64,000 nucleotides of DNA, taken from NCBI GenBank assembly GCA_025526915.1, contig JAHLKH010000022.1, positions 1 to 64,000 on the forward strand. Reading direction: 5' to 3'. Position numbers and translations under genes: made by a program. Numbering within the stretch: the first letter of the stretch is position 1; every line of letters begins with the position of its first letter. This document shows positions 33,293-45,513 of the stretch, piece by piece. The notes under the pieces are model-generated. The model did no database searches. It was not told the DNA's origin and saw only the letters and a list, made by a program, of their open reading frames with translations. This stretch comes from Entophlyctis helioformis. Its lineage: Eukaryota > Chytridiomycota > Chytridiomycetes > Chytridiales > Chytriomycetaceae.

Positions 33293-36284
33293 CTACTGTG
33301 TCGCTCCATACACGTCGTCTGCGCGAAAGATGTCCGTGTACTTTGAGATGTTGGTGTCGCCGTCTTCGAACCGCACTGCCACGCCAGTCTGTGCACAGCA
33401 AGCATGCCAGTAAGCAGTGAGCGTGCGGCATGCCGGCAAACAAACAGACGGCCCTGTTTACCTTGAGCACGCGCACCACTTCCGCCGTGTAAAACTCGGT
33501 CGTCTGCTCTTCGTCGTCGTCGTCGCTGTCCCGGAACAGAGAAAACACTTTCTGGCCAACCGTAAACGGCCGGCTGAGGGCAGCCAGTCCAATGTAGTCC
33601 ACAATCTTGGTGCGCGGGATCTGCCATGACATCTGCTCATGCTCATCGTCCTCGTCGCTCGACGACCCAGAGTCACAGTCACGCACCGTGTAGAGCTATG
33701 CCAGCCCCCATCCATGTCAGACGATCGGGTTAGCCCAGCAAAGGGACAAACAGCACGAGCGGCATAGTCATGTACCTTGAGTTGCGCGTCGTACTTTTCG
33801 ACAATGACCTGGTAGCAAGACTCTTTGAGAACGGGCTTGCGTTTCGGCTTGCCACGGCCATTGCCATTGTGGCCACCGCGTCCGCGTCCGCGCGCACCGC
33901 GACCCCGCTTGCGTCCGCCTTCCGAGCTCGACGTTGTTGCATTGCCGTCTTCGTCGTCGCTGCTTCTGTCGTCTTCCTCGACCAGCACAAACGCAGCGAC
34001 TTTTTGGCCCGGATGGAGCTCGCCAAGCACAAGAGCCTCTGGCGCAGCAACAGAGGCGACAGAGTCCGTGCGTCCAAGAGCCGGCTTGCTTCCTGCGCTG
34101 GTGCCGGATTGGCCGCTCAGGCCAAGATCAAGATCCGAGTCGCTGTCAGAACTGCTGCGCGCGGTCATGAGACGCTTGACTGCGGGCACAGGCGCAGATT
34201 GGGTCGGCACAGGCGGCTTCTTCTTGCTGCGCTCAGCGACCGTCTTGCTGCCACGCCGAGCCGGTGCGCGTGCTGCTGGCTTGGTCGCAGCGGCACTGCC
34301 TACTCCACCATCCGAGTCGCCAGAGTCCGAGTCGGCCTTGGCAGCACTTGGGCGACGCGATGACGATATAGACGATGACAGCGATGCAGACCCTGTGCTG
34401 CGATCGCCTGCTCCTCGTCCACGGGTAGCCCCACGCTCGGTCTTGACCGTTGCTGCCTTTTTGCCGCCCTTCTTCTTTGATGCCGCGGTTTCGGTGGCTG
34501 CCGTGGCTGCCGTGGCTGCTGTTGTCGACGCGGCTGCCGTTTTGCAGCTCTCGCTGGGTGTTGACGACCGCGACGTGGCATTGGATTTGGCCGAGTCGCG
34601 AGCCGAAGCAGATGCGCCACCGCGCTTTCCACGATTCGCAGCCGATGCAGCTGCAGCCGCTTTGCGCACAGGCGGTGTTGCTAACAAGGACGCGTCTTTG
34701 GAGCCTTCAGGAGCCGGTGTTTCGTCCGCCAGAGAGCTGCTACTCTGACCGCTGATCTCAAGCATCATTCGGTCAAGCACGTCGTTGCTGTCCTTGCCGA
34801 GATCATCAGGTGCGGAAGAGAGTGGCGACGATGTGAACGAAATGACAGACGCAGGGCCAGAGACGGGGGTCTTGAATCCATCGGCCGATGTCTCAACGTT
34901 GGATGCTGCGCGCTTGGGTTTATGCAGCGCGCCGCTCTTGCTCACATCAACGCTGATTGAAACCTTCTTGTCGTGATGGTCTGCATCTGCCGAGTCGCGC
35001 GGGTGTTTTGCAGGCACAATAGACACTGGTGGCTGCTCGTCTTCTTGCTTGGGCTGAATGGGCCGGTCTGGCGCAGTGTCCATGTCGTCGCCGTCGGTCT
35101 TGGCAGCAGCCGCCACATCAATGTCCATATCCGACACGGCTGCGGCCATGGCTCCATCGGCAGCGGCTGGCTCGACTGCTTGCGGTGCACGCTGGGCTGC
35201 AACAACTGCTGGACGCACACGCGGCGACTCTGTGACTTCGCCCGACTCTTGGTCCGATCCAGCCTCAACAACAGACATGCCTTGACCAGCAGGCTCGAAC
35301 AGTCCGTTTGGCGGATCAGCAGCAGCCTTGATGGCCTTCTCCGTCTTGATCTCTGCAGCAACAGCCGTCTTGGCGTGAACAGCAGCAGCAACAGTCTCGG
35401 GTCGCTTCGCGTCCGTCTTGTTGCCAGCAACCTTTTCGGCATCCGCCTTTGCCCTTGCCTCTGCCTCTGCTTCTGCCTTTGCCTTGGCTGCCGCTGCCGC
35501 TGCCGCCTCTGCCTCTGCCCGCGCCTTCTCGGCCTTTGCTTCTGCCACTGCATGCCACGCCATGCCATGCCATGCCATGCCGAGTCAGTCCACCAAGCCA
35601 GACGCATGCAGCACGATCCAACCAACACGCACCTTTGCGAGCATCGTCGCGCATCTTGTCGAGCGACTTTTGGATGTCGACCTTGAGCTTATCCCGCGCA
35701 TCGGTCGTCCGCAGCTGCTCGCGGATCGCCTGCTGCATGTCGCCCAGCAGCGGTGCCCGGCTGAGCAGCATCAGCAGCTTGGCCTGCAGGGCAGCGGTGT
35801 CGCCGACCAGCGCAGCGTCCGGACCAGCCGACGCCGCCTTGACAAAGAGGGCCACCTCGCGACGGCCGTCGGTGTCGAGGATGGCAGACAGCTGGGCGGC
35901 GAGGGCGATGCCCGGCGGGCTCGTCTGGAAGCCCTCGAGGAGCGACTTGCGGTGTGCGTCAAAGAGGCCGCTGCGCTTGAACGCCGAGACGACCGTCTGA
36001 GGTGCAGGCGATGCGGCCAAGTCGTGTGGTTGCTGTTGCTGTTGCTGTGGTTGTTGTTGTGGTGGTGCGCCGTGGCTGTAGCCGTACGGACCATGGCTGT
36101 GAGCGCCGTGCGTGTGCATGTGCGAGTGGGGCTGCATGTAGTATGGCGGCCCGCCTGGCCCGCCTGGCCCGCTGCCCGACGCTGCACCAGATGCAGGCCC
36201 GCGGTCGTGGTAGCTCATCAAAGGCGCGCGCTTTCCGCGGGGTGGGCAATAGGGCGGCAAACCGCCGGCGTACAACGAGCCCAT
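33293..36284 (-). CDS. SHG1/BOD1-domain protein with C-terminal Tudor-like domain
   Basis: Exons: 36284-35633, 35547-33776, 33695-33462, 33388-33293; 917 aa. After a P/H/Q-rich start, residues about 95-215 form a BOD1/SHG1 domain (VVSAFKRSGLFDAHRKSLLEGF...). In yeast Shg1 belongs to COMPASS, the H3K4 methyltransferase. An A/K/E coiled stretch and a long disordered, acidic and basic-patch region follow. The last 110 residues read TVRDCDSGSSSDEDDE...IGLAALSRPFTVGQKVFSLFRDSD...TEFYTAEVVRVLK-TGVAVRFEDGDTNISKYTDIF, the layout of a Tudor/SGF29-like fold. Yeast Shg1 is only about 140 aa. Domain calls come from motif reading; the combination is unusual. Confidence 0.82.
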
Positions 36285-36320
36285 TCATTGCCATATAAAG
36301 ATACCAAACAGCAAGCCCCG

Positions 36321-37663
36321 CTACTCTTGCCGCGCCTGCTTCCGCTCGGCAGCGCGCAGTGCGGACCGCTTCTTCTTGCTGCCGCCCTCGGCTCCAAACT
36401 TCTTGATCGTGCGCTTCTGCACATTGAACGCATCCGGCCCCATGTCAGACTTGCGTGCACGGGAAACGGTGCTGATCATATCCTCGGCGTCCGCGTATCT
36501 GGCGCGCTTGGACGCCGCCGCCTCGGTGAACCGCTCGGCACGCTTCTTGCGCTTGCCCTCGACACCCTCGCCGTATCTGGCACGGTCCTCTTCCTCGACA
36601 GCGTGGTGCACTCCAGACAGCTCGCGGAAGTCGGAATTGAGATCCGAGAACTCGTTCTGGAAGCGAGCCAAGTGCACACGGCCGGATCCGAGCATGCGCT
36701 CGTTCTGCTTGTCCTTCTTGCTCATGGCCAGACGCATAAAGTTGGCCTCTTCAAACTCCTCGCGCTCCTTGAACGCCTCCTCCGCCTTGCTTGTCGTGCC
36801 CAGCTCGCGTCTGCCGTAGCCAGTGCCCTCTGCGTCTAGCTCTTCTGGCCGGTCGTCGTATTGTGCGCGAATGTCACGCAGCAGCCGCGACTTGGAGGCC
36901 CGCTCCTTGAGCTGCTGTGACAGACGGCCCTTCTTGGCCATGGAGCTCTCGTCGTAGTGCACGGGCGCCACACGGGGCGGACGATACACACCTCCATCGT
37001 CGTCGTTGCCATCCTGCTCGCCGCCATCTAAAAACAAGAGGAGCAATGCCGACCGGCAATCAGAACAAGAGCCCTCCAGAAGAGCAGCAGCCAGTGCAAT
37101 CGACTCACCTTTGGAGTCGTTGCCCATGAGCGCCATCGGGTTGGGCTTGAATTGCAGGGGATTTCTGAGGCTCGCGTCTGCATCGTCAGGCACTTGGTCG
37201 CCATGGTCGCGCGCCATGCGGTCGGCGTCGTCCTGCATGACAGCAGCCTTGACAAGCTTGTCGATCTGGTACTTGAGCTTCTGTTCCAGCGGCTTTGTGC
37301 GCTCGAGCACGGCGCGCAGCTCGACGAGATGGTCAACGACCTTGTGGTTCTGGATCGACTCGCCGTGCAGCTTGAGCAGCGACAGGAAGCCGAGGTTTGT
37401 GATGTAGCTCAGCAGTGAGTGGATGCGCACTTCGAGCAGCGAGACGCCCTGCGCCGTCGGGAGCTCATCCTTGGTGACTCTGGTGGGATTGGTTGGCAAG
37501 ATCCAGTGGGAAACATGAGTAATGGTGTGGGAGACCGGCGCTTCATTGAAGGAGAGGCACGCACGCACCTGCTCAGCACAGACGACGTGCGGGCACGGAT
37601 CTCAGTGGTCTTGCCGTGGATGTCGCGCAGACACGCAACAAAGGCAGCCGACTCAGACTCCAT
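36321..37663 (-). CDS. NGDN: Neuroguidin/Lcp5-like Sas10/Utp3/C1D family protein
   Basis: Exons: 37663-37569, 37479-37109, 37027-36321; 390 aa. The Sas10/C1D domain (about residues 5-125) is visible as GVSLLEVRIHSLLSYITNLGFLSLLKLHGESIQNHKVVDHLVELR, with KPLEQKLKYQIDKLVKAA after it. The middle has YRPPRVAPVHYDE, and the C-terminus is basic, as in Lcp5/neuroguidin. The family acts in the small-subunit processome (18S rRNA maturation). Start 37663 (MESESAAFVACL) gives normal length. Intron 2 ends in TAG. Confidence 0.9.
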
Positions 37664-38200
37664 ATGGCGGGACCTTGCGACGGGCAGATTGGCGACGCTC
37701 GTGTCAGTACTCGTGAATCGAGGCAGAAGAAGAAAAAAAGGTAGCGGGTTGTGGACAGCAGAGGGACAGCAGGCGAGAGGGGCAGGCGAGAGGGATGCAT
37801 GTGCGGGATGTATGGACGAGGGCAAGACGACGGACAGCCAAGCGGCGGGCGTCGTCTGGCAGACCAGTTGCTATTCCATAGAAAACCACCACCCCTAGCA
37901 TGTCGGCCGAGGCCGTTGCCGGGGAGAAACTTTGACAGAGCCGGGCAGCCGCACAGCTACTAGGCGGAGCAGGCATGGCCCTCGAGCCAGTTGCGCACGG
38001 ATGCAGCCACAAGGGCGCCTCCGTCTGGCCGGCTCTGTACAGCTATGGGTCGTTGCAGCAAGCGAGCGAGCAAGCGAGCATGCAAGCGTGTGTGCATGCA
38101 GCAGCCTGACAGACGTGGACAGACATACAGACAAAGGCACATCCACTCACAAAATTCGGTTATCAGGGTAAAGAAAACTTGGGCCCGAGATCTCGAACAA
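37664..38200. other. divergent promoter region, NGDN / MPP-alpha
   Basis: A 537-nt head-to-head gap with no convincing gene. It contains short direct repeats (GAGCAAGC at 38060-38090). No clear TATA box. Confidence 0.5.
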
Positions 38201-40049
38201 ATGCTCAGGTTGGCTGCTGCGGCAAGACCGGCGAGTGCCCGTGCAAGGGTGAGCGGGAGCGTGCGCCTGTGCGCTGCTGCGGATTGCCGCTTGGCTGGCG
38301 CTGACTCGCTGACTCGCTGACTCTGTGACGCCGTGTGTGGCAGGCCATGGCACCGTCTCGCTCCAAGTCGACCACGTCGGCCGCCGGCGCTCTGAGCGTC
38401 ACAACGCTGCCCAACGGCCTGCGGGTCGCTTCGCAGGCGTCGCTTGGCCACTTTGCGGCCGTCGGCGTCTATGTCGACGCTGGCTCTCGCTTCGAGACGC
38501 CGGAAACGTCTGGCTGCTCGCACCTGACCGATCGCATGGCTTTCAAGGTGTGCACTTGGCTGCTCGGCAATGTCCTGCGATGCTCTGAGTTGCCCTGCGA
38601 TGCACGGTGGAAGAATGGCATCGCTGACCTGCTGCAACTGTTGATCCCTTCCAGAGCACAAAGGGCCTGTCGGCCGCCGATCTCGTCAAGCAGCTCGAAC
38701 ATGTCGGAGGCAACGTCATGGCACACAGCTCCCGCGAGGCCATGATGTACCAGGCAGCCATCTTCCACCAGGACGTGCCCAAGGTCATGTCTGCATTTGG
38801 CCACATTATCCGCGATCCTCTGTTCAAGGAGGACGAGCTCAACGAGACGCGCGAGGCGACTCGCTACGAGCTCTCTCAGCTGGCGTATCGCACAGACATG
38901 CTCCTGCCCGAGGCGCTGCATGGACTGGCGTATCAGACACCGCCGCCGGCTGGATCGCCAGAGGGCACGCTTCCTGGAACCAACACGCTCGGCAACCCGC
39001 TGCTCATCTCGGACGAGGCGCTCGAGAGCATGACGACCGAGAAGCTGCTGGACTACCACAAGACGTGGTACACGCCCAACCGCATTGTGGTGGCCGGCGT
39101 GGGCATGGAGCACGACAGCCTCGTTGAGATGGCCGAGCGCGAGTTTGGCCAGATCGCCCCCATCACACCCGAGATTGCCCAGATCCAACGCGAGGTCGCA
39201 GCCCAAAAGCCAAAGTACACGGGCGGCATCCAAGTCATTGACACGAGCAGCCTGCCGCCGTCGCCCAACCCAGACGACATGACGCTCACGCATGTGCACC
39301 TGGCATTCGAGTCGGTCGCCATGACCGATCCCGACGTGTACGCGCTCGCCACACTCACGTCGCTCATGGGCGGTGGCGGCTCCTTCTCTGCGGGCGGACC
39401 CGGCAAGGGCATGTACACGCGTCTGTACACACAGGTGCTCAACCGCCACTCGTGGGTCGAGTCGTGCCACTTGATCAACTACACGTACGCAGACACGGGT
39501 CTCCTGGCCATCCAGGCAGCCGTTCTGCCAGACGTCCAGTCGCACCAGCAGGTTGCGCACGTGCTCGCCGAGCAGCTGCTGAACATGACCACGGCCGTCC
39601 AAGACTCGGAGCTGTCGCGCGCCAAGAACCAGCTCAAGTCGAACCTCCTCATGTCGCTCGAGTCCAAGATCGTCGAGCTCGAGGACGTGGGCCGCCAGGT
39701 GCTCAACCACAACCGCCGTCTCAGCGTTGTGGAGATGTGCCGGCGCATCGACCTGCTCACGCAGGCCGACCTGGTGCGTGTCGCCCGCCGTGTCATTTTC
39801 GGCGAGACGATCCAGTCGCCGCTCGACTTTGGCGACGATCTCGCGGCCCACTGGACGCACACGGGCACGGGCGAGCCGACTGCGCTGGTGTATGGCCCGC
39901 TCGTGGGCGAGCGTGACCCTCTGCATGCCATTGGCGACACACTGTCTCGCTGGGGCATCGGCCGCAGCGCAGCGCTCTCGAGCAGTGCCGACCTGGCCAA
40001 GAGCGGTCGGTCGGGCCGCCGCTCGTGGTTTTCTTCTCTGCGCAAGTGA
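38201..40049 (+). CDS. MAS2: Mitochondrial processing peptidase, alpha subunit
   Basis: Exons: 38201-38248, 38344-38547, 38655-40049; 548 aa. The first exon encodes only MLRLAAAARPASARAR, a mitochondrial presequence. The M16 peptidase fold follows (LPNGLRVASQASLGHFAAVGVYVDAGSR). The zinc motif HxxEH is absent (the site reads HLTDR). The alpha-specific glycine-rich loop GGGGSFSAGGPGKGM is intact, which identifies the substrate-binding alpha subunit rather than beta. Its partner would be MAS1, not in this window. The presequence exon is too short to be found without splicing. Confidence 0.95.
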
Positions 40050-40423
40050 CGAATACAAAGTGCGACTGAAGGTCTTCATTGGGTGTTCATATATGCAGGG
40101 CAGACAGACAGACAGACAGGCAGGCAGAGTGGCAGGGATGTTCGAAGCGTTCGACCGCACTCGTCATGGAGGCCAGCAAGGGCTCAGGCGCGGAGATACA
40201 GCATCGCAAAAGGCTTCCTCTTCGACCGGCTAACAGCGCAGACCGCACTGAGCAGGCGGCCAGCACGTCAGAGCTGTCGTTGTTTTTGGGAGAACCACGC
40301 AACCGGGCTCGCTTGCGTCTTATACAGTCACATGTGGTCACGTGATGTTCAGGTGACTCTCGTGATCCGGCGTTCATTCCAACACCACCGGCACTCACTT
40401 GCATCGTCCGTGCCACGGCCGCA
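40050..40423. other. convergent 3' gap, no gene seen
   Basis: A 374-nt gap between the MPP-alpha and CSTPP1 stops. It contains a short CAGA/CAGG repeat at 40099-40125. Nothing else stands out. Confidence 0.5.
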
Positions 40424-41705
40424 TCACAATCCACTCGAGTCCAAGTGCTCATACACCTGCTTGTCGCCCAGCAGACCCGTCCATGTCTCGTAAAACACGG
40501 TCGATGCGGCATCAAGCATCGCCGAGTCAGCACCACCTGTGCCGGTTGGCTGATCCGCAGCCTTTGTTGTGCCAAGACGGCTGCTGGAGTACGCTCGCTC
40601 GAGCGCATGCTCGATCGACGCGGCCGGTGGACACATCCTGCCGCTGCACCCACCACCGGCCGGTGTCGCGTTGTATGTCTTGGCCAGACACGCCACTCGC
40701 TCTGTCGTCGCGCGCTCAAGCTCGCGCCGCTCGCCTGGCGTGTAGGACGGCGGCTGGCCAGCAACGCCGTGCATGTTGCCCAGCAGAGCGCCATGGAACG
40801 ACGAGATTGTGTCCTTGACAATCTCAATGAGATGCTCCATGAACTCTGTGTTGTTACCACGTGCCTGTCAGCCTGCCCTGCTTGTCTCTGATCACTTATA
40901 GCGTGGTGGTCGCGATCTCACCGTGATACACAAAGCACACTTTGAACGCCGCCATGAACGCTTTGCATGGAACCACTGGTTCGTCGTCAACCAGCCTGCA
41001 GTCTGCTCCGTCCAGGTCGGCAGTCACGTCCAGTGCGGCTGGCACGCCCTTCACACGAACGTTGTGCTGGTAGCACACCACCTGGCCCACTCGTCGCAGG
41101 ATGCCAATCGGAAAGTCTGGACACACCAGCTGCGCCAACTGGTGGATCTCTGTCACTGTGCAGTCATCTGCAGGTGTCATGCGACGCCGCGCCATGCCGT
41201 GCCAGATTGCAGATCAGTTCACCATGGCCATACTTGCGACGCGACTCGGAGTGGCAGCAGCTGATGTTGACGATACCTTGGCGCACAACCTCTGACAGTC
41301 GCTGGGCGAATGCCAGACGATTGCGTGGCGTGCTGCGGATGTACTCGAACTCGCGGCCAAGTACGTTTGAGCCGCGCCGCACTTTGTCAAAGCTGCCACG
41401 GCAGGACGCACAAGTCAGTCAATGCTGCTGCTGCTGCTTCTGTGGAACAGATGCCACTCACTAGCTGTGCAGAAACAGAAGTGGGTTGTCTGGCTGCGCG
41501 TCCAGCAGCTGGCAGATGGCGTCCTGTGCGGCCCATTGCGATGCATGGTCAGTCAGACATACAGACCACACAACACGCACACGACACGCACTTCGAGATG
41601 GAAGCGTATCTTGTGCTGCTCCAGATACTCGTACGATGTTGCCGCAGGAAAGAACGAGCGTGGGGCCTGCAAGTCGGCCGCAACGACCGATGCTGCCGAT
41701 GCCAT
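40424..41705 (-). CDS. CSTPP1: CSTPP1 (C11orf49) homologue, tubulin polyglutamylase complex regulator
   Basis: Exons: 41705-41592, 41523-41462, 41392-41277, 41167-40922, 40845-40424; 319 aa, close to the human protein of about 330 aa. The colinear match to the vertebrate family spans [61 protein letters not shown] and the [13 protein letters not shown] region. Vertebrate CSTPP1 sits at centriolar satellites and controls the polyglutamylase complex that modifies ciliary tubulin. A fungal copy implies a flagellum and centrioles. Exon 4 could start 9 nt later at a second in-frame AG. It begins 133 nt from the divergent CSN4 start. Confidence 0.82.
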
Positions 41706-41838
41706 TCCCGCTCCCATTCCCGCTCCCATCCTCGCTGGCGACGCACGGCCGGCCGCATCGGCAGCAGACGTTGGCACTCGCGTTGCCGACATGGTCGGAT
41801 GTCCGCGCAACACGCTTGGACGGGATCTCGACAACGCA

Positions 41839-43287
41839 ATGTCCAGCGTCAAGGCAAAGCTTGAGCAGGTGGCGGCGAGCGGCCAGGCCAAGGACCGTGC
41901 GACGCAGTACCGCCAGGTGCTCGAGGGCATTCTGTCGGCCGCATCTGCATCGGGCCACATGGGCACTCTGACGGCAGACCTGCACGAGTTCCTCGGCCAT
42001 GCCGTGCAAGAGTCGCTGGGCCTGGTGCTGTCCCGCCAGCTGCTGCAGGACTTTACGACGCTGTTTGCCGAGTGGGCCAAGGACAAGGCCGAGGCCGAGG
42101 GCGAGACCATCAAGGGCGTGTGGACGTTTGCGCTCGCCAAGATGACGCCTCGTCTGGTGGCCTTTGACGAGCAGGTGCGTGCGTCGCTGGCCGTCCTTGC
42201 TCAGCCAGCCCAGCCCTGCCAGCCCTGCCACCCCTGGTCGGCTGCTTGCACTTGGCCGTCTGTGGCGATGCGGCCTGCTGATGGCCAACGACGGCTTGCT
42301 GACCGACCGACCGTCCGACCGACTGACCGTTGCGTTGGCGCGCACGGTGCACTCTCCAACAAACAGATCTCACAGGCCCGCGAGCACCTGGCCCAGATCT
42401 ACGAGGACGAGGAAGAGTGGACGCAGGCGGCCAAGGTGCTGCAGGAGATCCCACTCGACTCGGGCCACCGCGCCATCTCGCAAGACTACAAGCTGCGCAT
42501 CTACATCCACATCGCGTCGCTTCTGCTCGAAGACGAGGACGCCGTCTCGGCCGAGGCGTACATCAACCGCGCCTCGCTTATCCTGCCCGACTCCAACGAC
42601 AAGCTCATGCAGCTGCGGTTCCGCGCGTGCCAGGCACGCTCGCTCGACTTTCGCCGCATGTTCCTGCCGGCCGCCTCCAAGCTCCTTGCCCTCTCGTACG
42701 ACTCGGACATGGCCGACTCGGAGCGCATGAGCGCGCTCGTGCAGGCCGTCACGTGCACCGTGCTTGCCGGCGCCGGCCCGCAGCGCACACGCATGCTCGC
42801 TACGCTCTACAAGGACGAGCGAGTGCGCGAGCGTCCCGAGCTCAAAACCGGCGGGCTGTTTGCGATCCTGGAGAAGATGTACCTGGGCCGTGTGCTGCGC
42901 GCGCCAGAAGTGCAAGAGTTTGCCGCGACGCTCAAGCCGCACCAGCTGGCGCGCGTGTCCGACGACATGACCGTCTTGGACCGCGCGGTCATTGAGCACA
43001 ACCTGCTGTCGGCGTCGCACCTGTACAACAACATCTCGTTTGGCGAGCTCGGCAGTCTGCTGGCCATTTCCGCCGACCAGGCCGAGGCCATTGCCACCAA
43101 GATGATGGGCGAGGGCCGGCTTGTCGGGTCGCTGGACCGCATCGACAAGCTGCTGTACTTTACGAGCTCGCACGTGATGCCGACGTGGGATGCCCACGTT
43201 GCCGGCGTGTGCCACCAGCTCGAAGGCATCATGGACATTGTCAAGGAGGCTCATCCCGACTGGGTTGCCCAGACGCTTGCTCACTAA
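41839..43287 (+). CDS. CSN4: COP9 signalosome subunit 4
   Basis: Exons: 41839-42174, 42367-43287; 418 aa, usual length. Matches across the family: [102 protein letters not shown] in the PCI domain, and PDWVAQTL at the end. CSN4 is a scaffold subunit of the cullin deneddylase. Start 41839 ([10 protein letters not shown]) fits homologues; ATG 41791 in frame is less likely. It shares a 133-nt divergent promoter with CSTPP1. Confidence 0.95.
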   Translation: MSSVKAKLEQVAASGQAKDRATQYRQVLEGILSAASASGHMGTLTADLHEFLGHAVQESLGLVLSRQLLQDFTTLFAEWAKDKAEAEGETIKGVWTFALAKMTPRLVAFDEQVRASLAVLAQPAQPCQPCHPWSAACTWPSVAMRPADGQRRLADRPTVRPTDRCVGAHGALSNKQISQAREHLAQIYEDEEEWTQAAKVLQEIPLDSGHRAISQDYKLRIYIHIASLLLEDEDAVSAEAYINRASLILPDSNDKLMQLRFRACQARSLDFRRMFLPAASKLLALSYDSDMADSERMSALVQAVTCTVLAGAGPQRTRMLATLYKDERVRERPELKTGGLFAILEKMYLGRVLRAPEVQEFAATLKPHQLARVSDDMTVLDRAVIEHNLLSASHLYNNISFGELGSLLAISADQAEAIATKMMGEGRLVGSLDRIDKLLYFTSSHVMPTWDAHVAGVCHQLEGIMDIVKEAHPDWVAQTLAH

Positions 43288-43402
43288 AACCCCCCTGCTG
43301 CGACTATACATGCCAACACTGTCACGATCACTGTCTGGATGTCGGTTTTGGTGCGGGTGGCACGGAGTGAGGTGTATTCCATAGCAGCGGTAGGATGGTT
43401 GT

Positions 43403-43452
<50 letters not shown>
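43403..43452 (+). repeat. 50-nt poly-G homopolymer
   Basis: Uninterrupted G run between the convergent CSN4 and RGD1 genes, 115 nt after the CSN4 stop and 69 nt after the RGD1 stop. Length in the true genome may differ, since such runs are hard to sequence. Confidence 0.9.
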
Positions 43453-43453
<1 letters not shown>

Positions 43454-43521
43454 GAAGAAGGGCTGGCCAAGGTGGGCCGGAGGGCAAGATGGCCGCACAC
43501 GGACACGGACACGGACACGGA

Positions 43522-45480
43522 TCAACCGTCTGTATCGAAAATCTGCTCGTAGTTGTTGACAATGGTCTCGACGACCTTGGCCTGCAGCTTCATGTCCGAC
43601 GGGTCCATGCCCTGCTCGGGCGGATCCAGCAGCGTCGGCCCCCAGATGATGCCGAGATTCGCAACCGTCATTTTGTTGTCCGGCTCGTGTTTCTTGACTC
43701 TGTAAAGACGGTGGGGATCAGCCCCAGTCAGTCGCGGTGCACATGGGACGTCACAGAAAGTGAGCGTGGACGAGGGGAGAGCGTAGACATACTTGCTTAG
43801 ATGCGCCGAAAGCTTCTTGAGCGTCGCGTACCGCACATCGTCAAGCGTATTGATGAGCTCGTGTGTCTGGATCAGCCGCATCCGCTCGTCGTCGATCCCT
43901 GTTTGCACAAGTCTCGTGAGCCACGCTGCATTCAACGTCCACCAAAACCCGAGACGCCAAGAGCGAGCTCATCACTCACGGGCTGCCTCGACAAACTGGC
44001 GGTACATGTGCCGCGGGATGAGGGGATCGGGCAGCTCGCGGAAGTACAGTTTGAGCACACCGCTCACGGCATGGATATCCTCGACGACCTGGTCGAGTCT
44101 CAGCCCGACAGGATCTGTTTTCCGCCGCATGCAAGTGTACAAGAATCACGTCAGACGCATGCAGACAAGCACACATGCAGACATGCACACAAGCCGTACC
44201 GCGATCAAGAGCGTGCTTGAGTTTCTGCAGCTGGCCGCTGGCAGCAGACAGGCGGTAGATGCCCTGCTGCGTGATCCCGTTCGCCTCGATGTAGTCGATG
44301 CATTTGGTTACAATGTGGGGCACGGGGTCTGGCGAGGTGTCGCCCTCCATGAGCGCCACGAGGTCGACGCCGAATATCTGCATTGGCCCAGCTGACGAGG
44401 CACTGCCCGGTGGGCCAGAGGTGGTAGCGGAGCCGGCTGCGCTTGTGAGGGACGAGGATGGGAACTGCGAGGCCCCGAGAGGCGACGGTGGTTGAGTGAG
44501 GTCTGAAATGGACGTGGACTGGCTCGGGCCAGGCAGGTTGCTCTGTTCACACGGGCCAATAATGCGAGCGCGTTAGCTGTGTCGTTTGACGGCTTGATGG
44601 CAAGATGAGTGTGTGCGCGTGCTTGCCTTGTAGGCCATGTACTCGCGGTCGTTCTTGTCGACCGGCTTGGCTTTGCCGAGCTCCTTGGCCGCCTCTTCCA
44701 GATCGCGCCGCCAATCGATACCCTCGGTCAGCTTGACCAAGCCTGTCCAGACAAGACCACGGACTGCATGTCAGCGAGCCAGTTGCGAGACAGAGCCGCA
44801 TAAGCCATGCCACCAGAATACCTTCACGCGGATTGCCGGCGGGATTCAGGATCAGATCCTCATCGAGCCGTGACCTGAGAACAATGTCGCCGTACTTGGA
44901 CATGTAGCTGCACAGTCGCTCATCGGCATCGTCAAGGGTCTGCTTCAGATTCTAGAAACGCCAATCATGCCATGCGCGTTAGTCTGACCAGCCGGCCTGT
45001 TCACATCCCAACGACATTGCCCACTTGTGCACACCTTGACAAACTGAGGCAGGTATTTAAAGTAAAACTCGTTGCGGATGGCGTTGGTCGCCTGCAGCTG
45101 AATGCGATAGTTGTCGTTGGCCGTGGCGGCCTTGGCACGCGAGTCTTCCTCTGTGCGCTAAACTCGGCGACCAAGTCAGTACACATGGTCGACGCTCGAC
45201 GGTCGAGCACACGGCGATCCACTGTCCAACAGCACGCACCTTGAAGTTCTTTTCGATGCCGACCTTGAGCATCATGATGGGATTGGTGCCCTTGTTCATG
45301 CCAAACTTGCGGTGCGATGGCGGCGAGTTGGATCCAGACTGATGCGACTGTTGGTGCTGTTGCTGGAGCTGTTGCAGCTGGTGCTGCTGCTGCTCTGTGA
45401 TGACGGATCGCTCCCATTCTTCTGACGACTGCTCGTACTTGGTGCGGGCCTTGTTGTTCAGAAACCCGATCAAGGAAGCG

Positions 45481-45513
<33 letters not shown>

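Noticed and set aside
38469..40160. 563-codon minus-strand frame opposite MPP-alpha
   Set aside because: It is the exact shadow of the conserved MPP-alpha exon, rich in R, L, V and H; no independent support.
42370..43518. 382-codon minus-strand frame ending in a long Pro run
   Set aside because: It is the CSN4 shadow plus poly-C read as proline.
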